From positions 1-64,000 of the forward strand of contig HE978651.1 of NCBI GenBank assembly GCA_000285855.2: DNA of 64,000 nt. Reading direction: 5' to 3'. Shown here piece after piece: positions 45,064 to 54,807 of this stretch. Position 1 is the stretch's first letter; each line of letters begins with the position of its first letter. This DNA comes from Ruminococcus sp. JC304 (lineage in GTDB: Bacteria; Bacillota; Clostridia; Lachnospirales; Lachnospiraceae). Below the pieces are notes generated by a model. It was not told the DNA's origin and did no database searches. It saw nothing but the letters and a program-made list of their open reading frames with translations. The translations under genes and the position numbers were made by a program.

Positions 45064-45837
45064 ATGATTACCAGTGTAAATAACGGACAGGTAAAAAATA
45101 TTATACAGTTAAACCAGAAGACAAAAGCCCGGAGAGAACAAGGGCTTTTTGTTGCAGAGGGACGAAAGATGTTTGGAGAAGCTCCGGCAGACTGGATCGA
45201 GAAGGTGTACGTGTCAGAGACATTGACTTCTGATCCGGCATTGATGGAGCAGGTAGAGAAGCTTCCCTATGATATTGTGGCAGACTCTGTTTTTCGGCAG
45301 ATGAGCGATACCCAGACACCCCAGGGAATCCTTACCGTGTTAAGAAGACCTTCTTATACTTTGGAAGACATTCTGGGAGGTAAGAATCCTTTGGTTATGG
45401 TTTTGGAGGATCTGCAGGATCCCGGAAATGCAGGGACTATTCTCAGAACAGGGGAAGGTGCCGGGGTAAGCGGGGTTCTTCTTACCAGAACCTGCGTGGA
45501 TATTACAAATCCCAAAGTAATAAGATCTACCATGGGATCTGTCTACAGAATGCCTTTTCTATATGTAGAAAGTGTGGTATCATTGACTCAGGAACTGAAA
45601 AAACATAATATCCGTACCTTTGCCGCACATTTGAAAGGGCGCAATTCCTATGACCAGGAATCTTATACAGGAGGAACGGCCTTTCTCATTGGTAATGAAG
45701 GAAAAGGACTGACAGAGGAAGCAGCAAACAGTGCAGACTGTCTGATCCGTATTCCTATGTGTGGAAAAGTGGAATCTTTGAATGCTGCTATGGCTTCGGG
45801 GATTCTGATGTACGAGGCTGCGCGTCAGAGACGGTAG
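45064..45837 (+). CDS. SpoU/TrmH-family RNA 2'-O-methyltransferase
   Basis: 257 residues. An N-terminal L30-like RNA-binding substrate domain (~1-95; LFVAEGRKMF) precedes a SPOUT knot domain. SPOUT motifs: LEDLQDPGNAGTILRT (motif 1), LIGNEGKGLTEE (motif 2), IPMCGKVESLNAAMASGILMYEA (motif 3). It methylates ribose in rRNA or tRNA with SAM; the exact site is not predictable. It is tightly linked to the potassium genes upstream and to the NfeD gene downstream. Confidence 0.93.
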   Translation: MITSVNNGQVKNIIQLNQKTKARREQGLFVAEGRKMFGEAPADWIEKVYVSETLTSDPALMEQVEKLPYDIVADSVFRQMSDTQTPQGILTVLRRPSYTLEDILGGKNPLVMVLEDLQDPGNAGTILRTGEGAGVSGVLLTRTCVDITNPKVIRSTMGSVYRMPFLYVESVVSLTQELKKHNIRTFAAHLKGRNSYDQESYTGGTAFLIGNEGKGLTEEAANSADCLIRIPMCGKVESLNAAMASGILMYEAARQRR

Positions 45838-45864
45838 CAGTAAGCCTTGGAAAGGGGGAGTTTC

Positions 45865-46302
45865 ATGCAACCTTTGATCTGGTTGGGTATTCTGGCGGCA
45901 CTGCTTTTTATAGAAGCGATTACCGCAGGACTCACCACCATCTGGTTTGCCGGAGGGGCATTGATCGCAGCGATTGCGTCTTATGCCGGGGCAAATCTGA
46001 CAATACAGATTTTACTTTTTCTCTGTGTTTCTGTGGTACTTCTGATTTTTACCAGACCGGTAGCTATGAGGTATTTTAATAAAGAAACCGTACAGACAAA
46101 TGCAAACAGTCTGATAGGGAAAAAAGCAGTCGTGATCCAGGAGATAGACAATCTGGCACAAACCGGTCAGGTGCGGATCAATGACATTGAATGGACTGCC
46201 CGGTCTGTGGATGACGGAGTAAAAATTGAAAAAGATACCATAGTAGAGATCCGGGAGATCCAGGGTGTGAAGCTTATCGTAAGAAAGACAGACCAACCGT
46301 AA
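45865..46302 (+). CDS. NfeD family membrane protein
   Basis: 145 residues. Two or three membrane helices (~4-70) are followed by a C-terminal OB fold (~80-145, containing GKKAVVIQEIDNLAQTGQVRIN and the W of DIEWTARS). NfeD proteins act beside SPFH/stomatin-type proteins in membrane microdomain organisation, and such a gene follows 23 bases later. ATG 45865 has AAAGGGGGAG upstream; a TTG at 45847 is the alternative and less likely. Confidence 0.9.
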   Translation: MQPLIWLGILAALLFIEAITAGLTTIWFAGGALIAAIASYAGANLTIQILLFLCVSVVLLIFTRPVAMRYFNKETVQTNANSLIGKKAVVIQEIDNLAQTGQVRINDIEWTARSVDDGVKIEKDTIVEIREIQGVKLIVRKTDQP

Positions 46303-46325
46303 TTGAGAATAAGGAGGATAGAGTT

Positions 46326-47261
46326 ATGGGAGGAGCAATATTTCTGATTGTAATTATTGTGATTGTAGCATGGGTGCTTGCATCCTGTATTCGCATTGTG
46401 CCGCAGGCATATGCGGTGATCCTGGAGAGACTGGGAGCTTATCAGGCTACCTGGAGCACAGGTATTCATTTCAAGGTACCTTTTATTGAGCGCGTGGCAA
46501 GAAAGGTGAATCTGAAAGAGCAGGTTGTAGATTTTCCACCGCAGCCGGTTATTACCAAAGATAATGTAACTATGCAGATTGATACTGTTGTGTTTTTCCA
46601 GATTACAGATCCCAAGCTTTATACTTACGGTGTAGAGAATCCAATCATGGCTATTGAGAATCTGTCTGCTACAACATTGAGAAATATTATTGGTGACATG
46701 GAACTGGATGAGACCCTCACTTCCCGTGAAACCATCAATACCAAAATGAGAGCTTCTCTGGATGAGGCTACTGATCCATGGGGAATTAAGGTAAATCGTG
46801 TGGAGCTGAAAAACATTATTCCGCCGGCTGCCATTCAGGATGCTATGGAGAAGCAGATGAAAGCAGAGCGTGAGCGTCGAGAAGCGATTCTGATCGCAGA
46901 AGGTCAGAAGAAATCAACAATCCTTGTGGCAGAGGGTAAGAAACAGTCTGCGATTCTGGATGCAGAGGCTGAAAAACAGGCAGCTATCCTTCGGGCAGAG
47001 GCTCAGAAAGAACGTATGATCAAAGAGGCTGAAGGTCAGGCAGAGGCAGTACTGAAAGTACAGAATGCCAATGCGGAAGGTATCCGCATGATCCGTGAGG
47101 CAGGCGCTGACCAGGCAGTGCTTACACTGAAGAGTCTGGAAGCCTTTGCCAAGGCTGCAGACGGAAAATCAACCAAGATCATTATCCCTTCAGATATTCA
47201 GGGAATCGCCGGTCTGGCAAGCTCTCTGAAGGAGATCATCACTGAGCCGGAGGATAAATAA
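46326..47261 (+). CDS. SPFH domain (stomatin/QmcA-like) protein
   Basis: 311 residues. An N-terminal membrane helix (~4-22) precedes the SPFH/Band 7 domain (RIVPQAYAVILERLGAYQATWSTGIHFKVPF, ~23-180). The tail is a long Ala/Glu/Lys coiled coil (~180-265), with repeated AEGQKK/AEAEK units. Such proteins oligomerise on the membrane and scaffold proteases or microdomains. It pairs with the NfeD gene in an operon, the standard arrangement. RBS AAGGAGG. Confidence 0.93.
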   Translation: MGGAIFLIVIIVIVAWVLASCIRIVPQAYAVILERLGAYQATWSTGIHFKVPFIERVARKVNLKEQVVDFPPQPVITKDNVTMQIDTVVFFQITDPKLYTYGVENPIMAIENLSATTLRNIIGDMELDETLTSRETINTKMRASLDEATDPWGIKVNRVELKNIIPPAAIQDAMEKQMKAERERREAILIAEGQKKSTILVAEGKKQSAILDAEAEKQAAILRAEAQKERMIKEAEGQAEAVLKVQNANAEGIRMIREAGADQAVLTLKSLEAFAKAADGKSTKIIIPSDIQGIAGLASSLKEIITEPEDK

Positions 47262-47307
47262 TATTAACGAACAGTAGTAAGCAATTGACATCGAGGAGAA
47301 GATTATT

Positions 47308-48309
47308 ATGAACTTAAAAGGAAGAAATTTTCTGACATTAAAAGATTTTACACCGGAAGAAATTACCTATCTGATTGATCTGGCCGCAGAGCTGAAGGCA
47401 AAGAAAAAAGCCGGAGAGCTTCATGAATATTACAGAGGAAAAAATATTGCACTTATTTTTGAAAAAACAAGTACAAGAACCCGTTGCTCCTTTGAGGTAG
47501 CTGCCCATGACCTGGGAATGGGAAGTACCTATCTGGATCCTTCAGGATCTCAGATAGGAAAGAAAGAGAGCATTGCAGATACAGCCAGAGTTCTGGGAAG
47601 AATGTATGATGGTATTGAATATCGCGGTTATGGCCAGGATATTGTAGAGGAACTTGCAAAATATGCCGGAATTCCTGTATGGAATGGTCTGACAAATGAA
47701 TATCATCCTACACAGATGCTGGCAGATATGCTTACGATCCGTGAGCATTTTGGAGATCTGAAGGGACGTAAGCTGGTATATATGGGAGATGCCCGATACA
47801 ATATGGGAAATTCCCTGATGATTGCCTGCACAAAACTGGGCATGCATTTTGTAGCCTGCACTACAGAGAGATATTTTCCAAATGCAGAGCTGGTAGCGCT
47901 GTGTGAAAAATATGCCCAGGCTTCCGGCGGAAGTGTTACTCTGACAGAAGATGTGGAGGTAGGAACAAAGGATGCAGATGTGATCTATACAGATGTATGG
48001 GTTTCTATGGGAGAGCCGGATGAAATCTGGGAAGAGAGAATCCGTGACCTTACACCTTATAAGGTAACAGCACAGGTTATGAAAAATGCCGGTGAGAAAG
48101 CAATCTTCCTTCATTGTCTCCCTGCTTTTCATGATCTGAAGACAAAGATTGGCAAAGAGATGGGTGAAAGATTCCATCTGACAGATATGGAAGTGACAGA
48201 CGAAGTATTTGAATCTGCACAGTCCAAGGTATTTGATGAAGCTGAGAACCGTATGCATACTATCAAAGCTGTGATGGTTGCTACTTTGGGAGAGCCGGAG
48301 AAGGAATAA
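47308..48309 (+). CDS. argF: Ornithine carbamoyltransferase
   Basis: 333 residues. Carbamoyl-phosphate site STRTR, the HPTQ motif ([10 protein letters not shown]), ornithine-binding SMG region (VSMGEPDE) and HCLPAFHD with its active Cys are all present. It makes citrulline from ornithine and carbamoyl phosphate. No other arginine genes lie nearby, so biosynthetic versus catabolic (arcB) direction cannot be settled; length and motifs fit either. RBS GAGGAG. It is followed two bases later by birA. Confidence 0.94.
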   Translation: MNLKGRNFLTLKDFTPEEITYLIDLAAELKAKKKAGELHEYYRGKNIALIFEKTSTRTRCSFEVAAHDLGMGSTYLDPSGSQIGKKESIADTARVLGRMYDGIEYRGYGQDIVEELAKYAGIPVWNGLTNEYHPTQMLADMLTIREHFGDLKGRKLVYMGDARYNMGNSLMIACTKLGMHFVACTTERYFPNAELVALCEKYAQASGGSVTLTEDVEVGTKDADVIYTDVWVSMGEPDEIWEERIRDLTPYKVTAQVMKNAGEKAIFLHCLPAFHDLKTKIGKEMGERFHLTDMEVTDEVFESAQSKVFDEAENRMHTIKAVMVATLGEPEKE

Positions 48310-48311
48310 TC

Positions 48312-49121
48312 GTGTTAAAATCAGCAGAATATAATGAGAAAACAATATCACAGGCAATCAAGACAAAATGGGCGGGCAAAACCGTCTATTTTGCTGAAAA
48401 GGTGGATTCTACCAATTCCTGGATCAAGAGACTGTCAAAGGAAGGGGCAGAGCACGGAACTCTGGCAGTAGCAGAGTTTCAGTCTGCAGGCCGGGGACGT
48501 TTTGACAGAAAATGGGAAGCGCCGGAGGGCAGTTCTGTTATGATGACGATTCTCCTGCGTCCGGAATTTGAACCTCAGTATGCATCTATGCTGACCCTGG
48601 TTATGGGACTTGCTGTTGCGCAGGCAGTGGATGAGTTGGGATTTAAAGTAAGCATTAAGTGGCCCAATGATGTGGTGCTTTCCAGAAAGAAAATCTGTGG
48701 GATTCTGACTGAGATGGGAACTAACGGTACAAAGATCGGTTATGTACTTATCGGAGTGGGAATTAATGTGAATCTTTGGGAATTTCCGGAGGAAATGCAG
48801 GATAAAGCAACTTCTCTTGCTATGGAAAGTGGACAGGAGTATGACCGTAATCAGATCATAGGGCTTGTGATGAAACATTTTGAAGAGGATTATGAGCGCT
48901 TCATTCAGACCTGTGATTTTGAAAATCTTCTGGAAGAATACCACAGGATCCTGGCTAATCTTAACCAGCCGGTAAGAGTTCTTAACGGTGCAGATAGCTT
49001 TGAAGGAGTTTCCAGAGGAATTGATACAAAGGGAGAACTTCTGGTAGAAAAAGCGGATGGAACAGTGACAAAGATCAGCGCAGGGGAGGTATCTGTGCGG
49101 GGATTATACAGTTATGTATGA
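48312..49121 (+). CDS. birA: Biotin-[acetyl-CoA-carboxylase] ligase (BirA, no HTH)
   Basis: 269 residues. It starts with the catalytic domain and lacks the N-terminal repressor helix-turn-helix of bifunctional BirA (class I ligase). The biotin-adenylate loop is SAGRGRFDRKW (GRGR), followed by KWPNDVVLSRKKICGILTE and GVGINVN. The C-terminal SH3-like domain is ~225-269. It attaches biotin to carboxylase carriers. Start codon is GTG at 48312, two bases after argF, with AAGGAA upstream. Confidence 0.92.
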   Translation: MLKSAEYNEKTISQAIKTKWAGKTVYFAEKVDSTNSWIKRLSKEGAEHGTLAVAEFQSAGRGRFDRKWEAPEGSSVMMTILLRPEFEPQYASMLTLVMGLAVAQAVDELGFKVSIKWPNDVVLSRKKICGILTEMGTNGTKIGYVLIGVGINVNLWEFPEEMQDKATSLAMESGQEYDRNQIIGLVMKHFEEDYERFIQTCDFENLLEEYHRILANLNQPVRVLNGADSFEGVSRGIDTKGELLVEKADGTVTKISAGEVSVRGLYSYV

Positions 49122-49151
49122 TTGAGAAATGTATTAGGAGGAAATATTTTT

Positions 49152-49517
49152 ATGTATCAGAATAATATTGTGCTCTGTGGTGCAAGCGCTTATGAGCAGA
49201 AATTTTATTTTAACCAGGATTTTAATGCCCTTCCGGATCATGTGAAAAAGGAATTGCAGATTATGTGTGTCCTTTTTACAGAGGATGTGGGAGGAATTCT
49301 TACATTGGAGTTTGCACAGGATGGAACTCTGGAATTCAAAACAGAGGCATTAGAGGCAGACGCCCGTTATGATGAGATTGGCAGTGCTCTGAAAATCAAG
49401 CAGCTCCAGACTGAGAAAAAAGAACTGCTGGAATCTCTGGAAATGTATTATAGAGTATTTTTCCTGGGAGATATTACAGAGGATGATCTGAAAAAAGTTC
49501 CGCATAGCGAGGAATAA
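49152..49517 (+). CDS. DUF6145 family protein
   Basis: 121 residues of unknown function, recognised from NIVLCGASAYEQKFYFNQDF and KKELQIMCVLFTEDVGGILTLEF, a family widespread in Lachnospiraceae. Soluble, with a predicted C-terminal helical stretch (~75-105). ATG 49152 follows TAGGAGG. It lies between birA and dusB in the same direction, suggesting cotranscription with translation-related genes; no function should be read from that alone. Confidence 0.82.
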   Translation: MYQNNIVLCGASAYEQKFYFNQDFNALPDHVKKELQIMCVLFTEDVGGILTLEFAQDGTLEFKTEALEADARYDEIGSALKIKQLQTEKKELLESLEMYYRVFFLGDITEDDLKKVPHSEE

Positions 49518-49519
49518 AT

Positions 49520-50539
49520 ATGGAAGCAGGATTAAAAAAGGCACAGTGTAATCACAGACAGAAGGATATCCGGGGAAGGGATATGAGCTGGAAAATTGGC
49601 AATGTACGAATTGAGAATCCGTTTGTATTGGCACCTATGGCAGGAGTGACGGATATGCCCTTCCGTACACTGTGTAAGGAACAGGGAGCGGGATTAATCT
49701 GTATGGAAATGATCAGTGCCAAAGCCATTTCTTTCCACAATAAAAACACCATTGCCTTAATGAAAATCGATCCCTGTGAACATCCGGTATCCATGCAGCT
49801 TTTTGGCAGTGAGCCGGAATTGATGGCAGAGGTTGCGAAATCCATTGAGGATAAGGATTTTGATATTCTGGATATTAATATGGGCTGCCCGGTACCCAAA
49901 GTGGTAAACAATGGAGAGGGCTCAGCATTACTGAAGAATCCGGAGTTGATTGTGCAGATTATAAAAAGTGTGTCTTCTGCCATTCAAAAGCCCGTGACTG
50001 TAAAAGTGCGTATTGGTTTCGAAAATGTACCGGTGGACATTGTGGAAATTGCCAGGCGGGCAGAGGATGCCGGGGCAGCAGCTATTGCTGTTCATGGCAG
50101 GACCAGACAGCAGTACTATTCCGGCACAGCAGACTGGGATATAATTCGTCAGGTCAAAGAGGCAGTTTCTATTCCTGTGATTGGAAACGGAGATGTAGAT
50201 TCACCGTTGAAAGCGGAAGCACTGCTGAAGCAGACTGGCTGTGATGGAGTAATGATTGGAAGGGCTGTCAGGGGAAATCCCTGGATTTTCCGGGAGATGA
50301 ACCATTATTTCCAAACCGGAGAGCTTTTACCCAGACCTTCCTCAGAGGAAATCAGGGAAATGATCCTGCGCCATGCCAGAGCGCAGATTGCGTTAAAGGG
50401 AGAGTTTACAGGAATCCGGGAAATGCGTAAGCATGTAGCCTGGTATACAGCCGGTATGAGACACAGCGCAGGATTGAGAAGAGCGTCCAATACAATAGAA
50501 AGTTATGAAGCGCTACAGGAGTTGCTGATGAAATTATAA
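49520..50539 (+). CDS. dusB: tRNA-dihydrouridine synthase (DusB-like)
   Basis: 339 residues from the ATG at 49520. An FMN-binding TIM barrel reads LAPMAGVTDMPFR, INMGCPVPKV (catalytic Cys), KVRIGF, AIAVHGRTRQQYYSG and GNGDVDSPLKA. It reduces uridines in the tRNA D-loop. A second ATG at 49583 (MSWKIGNVRIENP) also has a purine-rich site and matches where many DusB proteins begin. Two bases separate it from the previous gene. Gene order dusB-greA-lysS resembles B. subtilis. Confidence 0.93.
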   Translation: MEAGLKKAQCNHRQKDIRGRDMSWKIGNVRIENPFVLAPMAGVTDMPFRTLCKEQGAGLICMEMISAKAISFHNKNTIALMKIDPCEHPVSMQLFGSEPELMAEVAKSIEDKDFDILDINMGCPVPKVVNNGEGSALLKNPELIVQIIKSVSSAIQKPVTVKVRIGFENVPVDIVEIARRAEDAGAAAIAVHGRTRQQYYSGTADWDIIRQVKEAVSIPVIGNGDVDSPLKAEALLKQTGCDGVMIGRAVRGNPWIFREMNHYFQTGELLPRPSSEEIREMILRHARAQIALKGEFTGIREMRKHVAWYTAGMRHSAGLRRASNTIESYEALQELLMKL

Positions 50540-50599
50540 TGTCAGCATTTATGAGTTGTTATGAAAAGTGGTTACTGAGAACGGAGTGAACAATAATGA

Positions 50600-50637
50600 A
50601 AAGTGCCCGGAATGCTTGACAATCCGGGGGCTTTTTT
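50600..50637 (+). terminator. Terminator after dusB, overlapping the greA promoter
   Basis: AAAGTGCCCGGA/TCCGGGGGCTTTTTT hairpin. Its loop and right arm contain the -35 and spacer of a consensus promoter. Confidence 0.8.
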
Positions 50638-50644
50638 GTATAAT
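50616..50644 (+). promoter_or_regulatory. Consensus greA-lysS promoter nested in a terminator
   Basis: TTGACA (50616-50621), 17-base spacer, TATAAT (50639-50644): a perfect consensus. The -35 lies in the loop and the spacer spans the right arm and T run of the dusB terminator. Confidence 0.85.
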
Positions 50645-50781
50645 ACAGAAATTGTGAATATCCTAGAATAAGTCTGCCCTTTTTTAGGTATGATGTATCG
50701 GGGAACACATAAATCCATGTAATGATCCGGTTGCCATAAGTGCATGAGAGAATCCGGATATTGAAAGGGAGTAAGGTTATA

Positions 50782-51264
50782 ATGGAAGAAAAGAAGAACT
50801 TACTGACTTATGCAGGACTTAAAAAACTGGAAGAAGAGCTGCATGATTTAAAGGTAGTAAAGAGAAAAGAAGTAGCAGAAAAGATTAAGGAAGCCAGAGA
50901 ACAGGGCGATTTATCTGAGAATGCTGAGTATGATGCAGCAAAAGACGAACAGAGAGACATTGAAGCACGTATTGAAGAGATTGAGAAAATCTTAAAAAAT
51001 GCAGAGGTTGTAGTAGAAGATGAGGTTGATCTTGACAGAATCAACGTTGGCTGCAAGGTAAAAGTACACGATTATGAATTTGAAGAAGATATAGAGCTGA
51101 AGATTGTAGGTTCCACAGAGGCAAACAGCCTGGAAGGCAAGATCTCTAATGAATCTCCTGTTGGAAAAGCACTGATGGGTGCACATACAGGTGATGTAGT
51201 AGAGGTAGAGATGCCGTCCGGAATCATGAAATACAAAGTTCTGGAGATTCAGAGAAATATATAA
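50782..51264 (+). CDS. greA: Transcription elongation factor GreA
   Basis: 160 residues. An N-terminal coiled coil (~1-77) with the tip acidic pair in EAREQGDLSENAEYDAAK is followed by a C-terminal FKBP-like domain (~85-160) ending SPVGKALMGAHTGDVVEVEMPSG. It stimulates RNA cleavage by backtracked RNA polymerase. ATG 50782 follows AAAGGGAGTAAGG; open frame extends upstream to 50740 but without a site. It heads an operon with lysS from a consensus promoter. Confidence 0.96.
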   Translation: MEEKKNLLTYAGLKKLEEELHDLKVVKRKEVAEKIKEAREQGDLSENAEYDAAKDEQRDIEARIEEIEKILKNAEVVVEDEVDLDRINVGCKVKVHDYEFEEDIELKIVGSTEANSLEGKISNESPVGKALMGAHTGDVVEVEMPSGIMKYKVLEIQRNI

Positions 51265-51301
51265 GACACAGAGAGACACAAATATATAAGGAGGAACCAA
51301 G

Positions 51302-53329
51302 GTGGCACAGCAGAAGCAGCAGGAACAGGATTTAAACCAGTTACTGAAGGTTCGCCGGGATAAACTGGCAGAGCTTCAGGCCAACGGCAAGGATCCGTTT
51401 CAGATCACAAAATTTGACCAGACACATCATTCACTGGAAGTAAAAGAGCTTTATGAAGCACATGAGAAAGAACTGTTAAAGGATCGTACAGAGCCGGACG
51501 TAGCAGATCTTGACGAAGAGCAGGCAAAGGAAGCCCTGAAGAAAGATTACGAAGAAAGAAGAAGCATTATGGATGCCAGTCCAATCCATGTATCTATTGC
51601 TGGCCGTATGATGTTTAAACGTGTTATGGGAAAAGCTTCTTTCTGTAATATCCAGGATTTACAGGGAAATATTCAGGTATATGTAGCAAGAGATGCTATT
51701 GGGGCAGACTCCTATGCAGATTTCAAGAAATCTGATATCGGCGATATTTTTGGTCTGGAAGGCTTTGCATTCAGAACCAGAACAGGTGAAATTTCTATTC
51801 ACGCAGAGAAGATGACTCTTCTTTCCAAGAGCTTACAGATTCTTCCTGAGAAATTCCACGGACTGACAGATACAGACACCCGTTATCGTCAGAGATATGT
51901 AGACCTTATCATGAATCAGGACAGCAAGAATGTATTTATCAAACGTTCCCAGATCCTGAAAGAAATCCGTAACTTCCTTGCAGACCGTGACTTCATGGAA
52001 GTGGAAACTCCGATGCTGGTTGCAAATGCAGGCGGTGCTGCGGCAAGACCTTTTGAGACTCATTATAATGCACTGAACGAAGATGTTAAGCTTCGTATTT
52101 CTCTTGAACTTTATCTGAAGAGACTGATCGTCGGTGGTCTTGAGAGAGTTTATGAGATCGGACGTGTATTCCGTAATGAAGGTGTAGATACCCGTCATAA
52201 TCCGGAGTTCACTCTGATGGAGCTTTATCAGGCATATACAGATTATGAAGGCATGATGGAACTGACTGAGTCTATGTTCCGTTATCTGGCAGAGAAGGTT
52301 TGTGGTTCTGCGAAGATTTCCTACAATGGTATCGAGATCGACCTCAGCAAACCTTTTGAACGTCTGACCATGAATGATGCGATCAAGAAATATGCAGGAA
52401 TTGACTTTGATGAAGTTGCAGATGATGAAGCAGCTAAGAAGCTTGCAGATGAGCATCATATTGAATATGAAGAACGTCATAAGAAGGGTGATATCATCAA
52501 CCTGTTCTTCGAGGAATACTGTGAAAAAGAACTGATCCAGCCAACATTTATCATGGATCATCCAATCGAAATTTCTCCGCTGACAAAGAAGAAGCCTTCT
52601 GATCCGAATAAGGTAGAGCGTTTCGAGCTGTTCATTAATACATGGGAAATGTGTAACGCATATTCCGAGCTCAATGACCCGATTGACCAGAGAGAGCGTT
52701 TCAAAGCACAGGATGCTCTTGCTGACGCAGGAGATGAGGAAGCAAACCACACAGATGAAGACTTCCTGAATGCACTGGAGATCGGTATGCCGCCTACAGG
52801 TGGTATCGGATACGGAATCGACCGTCTGGTTATGCTACTTACAGACAGCCAGGCAATCCGTGACGTACTGCTGTTCCCGACAATGAAGTCCCAGGGGGCA
52901 GCAAAGAACGAAGCAAACAATGCTGCTCAGGAAACAAAGCCAGTTGAGAAGATTGATTTTTCCAAAGTAAAAGTTGAGCCATTATTCGAAGAAATGGTTG
53001 ATTTCGATACTTTCAGCAAGTCAGATTTCAGAGCTGTAAAGGTAAAAGCATGTGAAGCAGTTAAGAAATCCAAGAAGCTGTTACAGTTCACTCTGGATGA
53101 TGGAACAGGCACAGATCGTACCATTTTAAGCGGTATTCACGCTTATTATGAGCCAGAAGAACTGGTTGGAAAAACACTGATCGCTATCACAAACCTGCCG
53201 CCGAGAGCCATGATGGGAATTGAATCCTGTGGAATGCTTCTCAGTGCAATCCATGAGGAAGAGGGTGAAGAAAAACTTCATCTTCTGATGGTTGATAACC
53301 ATATCCCGGCAGGTGCAAAGCTGTACTAA
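51302..53329 (+). CDS. lysS: Lysyl-tRNA synthetase with C-terminal tRNA-binding domain
   Basis: 675 residues, class II LysRS. An OB-fold anticodon-binding domain (~90-190) and a catalytic core with motif 2 ([12 protein letters not shown]...[11 protein letters not shown]) and motif 3 ([14 protein letters not shown]) make up ~510 residues. A low-complexity linker (~530-555) leads to an extra EMAP-II/Trbp111-like OB domain (~565-675; [32 protein letters not shown]). That fusion is familiar in MetG but less usual in LysRS. Start codon GTG with AAGGAGG upstream. Cotranscribed with greA. Confidence 0.95.
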   Translation: MAQQKQQEQDLNQLLKVRRDKLAELQANGKDPFQITKFDQTHHSLEVKELYEAHEKELLKDRTEPDVADLDEEQAKEALKKDYEERRSIMDASPIHVSIAGRMMFKRVMGKASFCNIQDLQGNIQVYVARDAIGADSYADFKKSDIGDIFGLEGFAFRTRTGEISIHAEKMTLLSKSLQILPEKFHGLTDTDTRYRQRYVDLIMNQDSKNVFIKRSQILKEIRNFLADRDFMEVETPMLVANAGGAAARPFETHYNALNEDVKLRISLELYLKRLIVGGLERVYEIGRVFRNEGVDTRHNPEFTLMELYQAYTDYEGMMELTESMFRYLAEKVCGSAKISYNGIEIDLSKPFERLTMNDAIKKYAGIDFDEVADDEAAKKLADEHHIEYEERHKKGDIINLFFEEYCEKELIQPTFIMDHPIEISPLTKKKPSDPNKVERFELFINTWEMCNAYSELNDPIDQRERFKAQDALADAGDEEANHTDEDFLNALEIGMPPTGGIGYGIDRLVMLLTDSQAIRDVLLFPTMKSQGAAKNEANNAAQETKPVEKIDFSKVKVEPLFEEMVDFDTFSKSDFRAVKVKACEAVKKSKKLLQFTLDDGTGTDRTILSGIHAYYEPEELVGKTLIAITNLPPRAMMGIESCGMLLSAIHEEEGEEKLHLLMVDNHIPAGAKLY

Positions 53330-53342
53330 AAATTAAGTAGAT

Positions 53343-53377
53343 AAAAAGGGCCGCCAGGAAATAGGCGCCCTTTTTTA
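53343..53377. terminator. Terminator after lysS, shared with thiM
   Basis: AAAAAGGGC-GCC/GGCGCCCTTTTTT hairpin between two convergent genes. Confidence 0.82.
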
Positions 53378-53385
53378 TCTGCTTA

Positions 53386-54165
53386 TCATAAGGATAACTG
53401 GTAAAACTGATCAAACAGCTCCACCTGGAAGCTTCCGGGGCCGGAGCTGTTTTTTTCAGCTCTTTCGCCGGCGATACCAAATTCTGTAGCTGCAGTGAAA
53501 GCTGCAGTGAAAGGATCTGTGACTGCCAGATAAGTGGCACAGATCATGCCAAGCATACAGCCGGTTCCGGTGATCTGCGACATGGCAGGAGTGCCTCTTT
53601 TGATAAATGAGCATTTGTTTGCAGAAACGATCATATCTTCCTTACCAGTGATCAGGAGTGTAGTGTTCCATTGAGCAGCTTTTTCCTGGAAAAGCTTCTG
53701 CAGATGAATCCGATTGATATCTGTGACGGTATCCTCGTCCCCTGCATCAATGCCGATGGCATGGGCGGTCTGGCCGGACATGGCAAGAAGCTCAGACATA
53801 TTGCCCTTGAGAAGTTCCGGCATATGAATGTTCATAAGTCTGTTTGCAAATTCGTAACGCAGATTACTGCAGGCAGTACCTACCAGATCAAGCATAACAG
53901 GGATGTGGAGACTGGCTGCAGTTTTCAGAGATTCAGGCATGGATTTCATACGCGCATCAGTGATATTTCCAAGATTCAGTGCCAGTGCATGAGAACTTCT
54001 GGTGATCTCAGCTACTTCAGCGGGATGTTCTGCCATGATCGGGCGGCCTCCGGCCGCCAGAATAATATTAGCACAATCATGGATAGAAATTGGATTAGTG
54101 ATGCAGTGAATCAGCGGTTGAGCTGCTCGGGTCAGTTGTCTGGGATTTGTTTGATTTACGGTCAT
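53386..54165 (-). CDS. thiM: Hydroxyethylthiazole kinase
   Basis: 259 residues. It phosphorylates 4-methyl-5-hydroxyethylthiazole in thiamine salvage. Motifs: PLIHCITNPISIHDCANIILAAGGRPIMAEHPAEV, LDLVGTACSNLR, the NMSE Glu, and ITGTGCMLG with catalytic Cys. The ATG at 54165 has GGAG nine bases upstream; an in-frame TTG at 54201 would bury it. From this start it overlaps the upstream thiW by 71 bases in a different frame. Second gene of a TPP-riboswitch operon. Confidence 0.94.
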   Translation of the reverse strand: MTVNQTNPRQLTRAAQPLIHCITNPISIHDCANIILAAGGRPIMAEHPAEVAEITRSSHALALNLGNITDARMKSMPESLKTAASLHIPVMLDLVGTACSNLRYEFANRLMNIHMPELLKGNMSELLAMSGQTAHAIGIDAGDEDTVTDINRIHLQKLFQEKAAQWNTTLLITGKEDMIVSANKCSFIKRGTPAMSQITGTGCMLGMICATYLAVTDPFTAAFTAATEFGIAGERAEKNSSGPGSFQVELFDQFYQLSL

Positions 54166-54682
54166 ATACTTTTGCTCCAAGGCTTTGTTGAAATTTGGCA
54201 AGCATTCCTGTGTGACTTAAGGCTTTCAGGAAGAAATAGGCGATGGTGCCACCCATGCAGGTTGCTGCCAGAAACATTGGTGTATAGAAAAATGCGTTCA
54301 GTCCGCTTCTGCCCATAAGAAATGCCATTACAGGATAGGAAACCAGAGAGCCGATGATACCGGTTCCGAAGATTTCACCAATCACTGCGCAGATAATCTT
54401 TCCATGAGAAGCGCGGTAGAAAACACCTGATAAAAATGCGCCGAATACGGCACCTGTCAGTGCAAGTGGCGGGATACCCATAAACATCATGCGGATGATT
54501 CCGATGAGAGTGGCACAAAGAAGTGAATACCACGGTCCCAGAAGTACGGAACAGACGATGTTTATCAGGTGTGCAGTAGGGCACATACCCTCAATTCTCA
54601 GAATGGGTGAGATGACAACGCCGATGGCAACCATCATGGCGAGCATGACCATTCTGAATGTTTTTGATCTGTCTGTGTTCAT
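54095..54682 (-). CDS. thiW: Thiazole transporter subunit ThiW
   Basis: 195 residues, about five membrane helices. Family blocks: MVMLAMMVAIGVVISPILRIEGMCPTAHLINIVCSVLLGPWYSLL and GAFLSGVFYRASHGKIICAVIGEIFGTGIIG. ThiW is the S-component of an ECF transporter for hydroxyethylthiazole; the shared EcfAAT module would be encoded elsewhere. Its last ~24 residues form a polar tail that overlaps thiM. AGGAGG precedes the ATG by six bases. Confidence 0.92.
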   Translation of the reverse strand: MNTDRSKTFRMVMLAMMVAIGVVISPILRIEGMCPTAHLINIVCSVLLGPWYSLLCATLIGIIRMMFMGIPPLALTGAVFGAFLSGVFYRASHGKIICAVIGEIFGTGIIGSLVSYPVMAFLMGRSGLNAFFYTPMFLAATCMGGTIAYFFLKALSHTGMLAKFQQSLGAKVYDRKSNKSQTTDPSSSTADSLHH

Positions 54683-54760
54683 AATGAACCTCCTTGAAAT
54701 GAAGATTTAGTCTGCCGAAGCAGACATTATCGGTTGTGCAGGAAACAGATAAAATCCTGC

Positions 54761-54796
54761 AAAAAAATCTGCCGGAATAACACACTGGCAGATTTT
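54761..54796 (-). terminator. Riboswitch-controlled terminator
   Basis: On the minus strand, AAAATCTGCC/GGCAGATTTTTTT hairpin just after the TPP aptamer. Termination when TPP is bound would turn off thiW-thiM. Confidence 0.8.
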
Positions 54797-54807
54797 AATA
54801 TACAAAT

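Noticed and set aside
51833-52750. 305-codon minus-strand frame
   Set aside because: Antisense to lysS; no motif or ribosome site.
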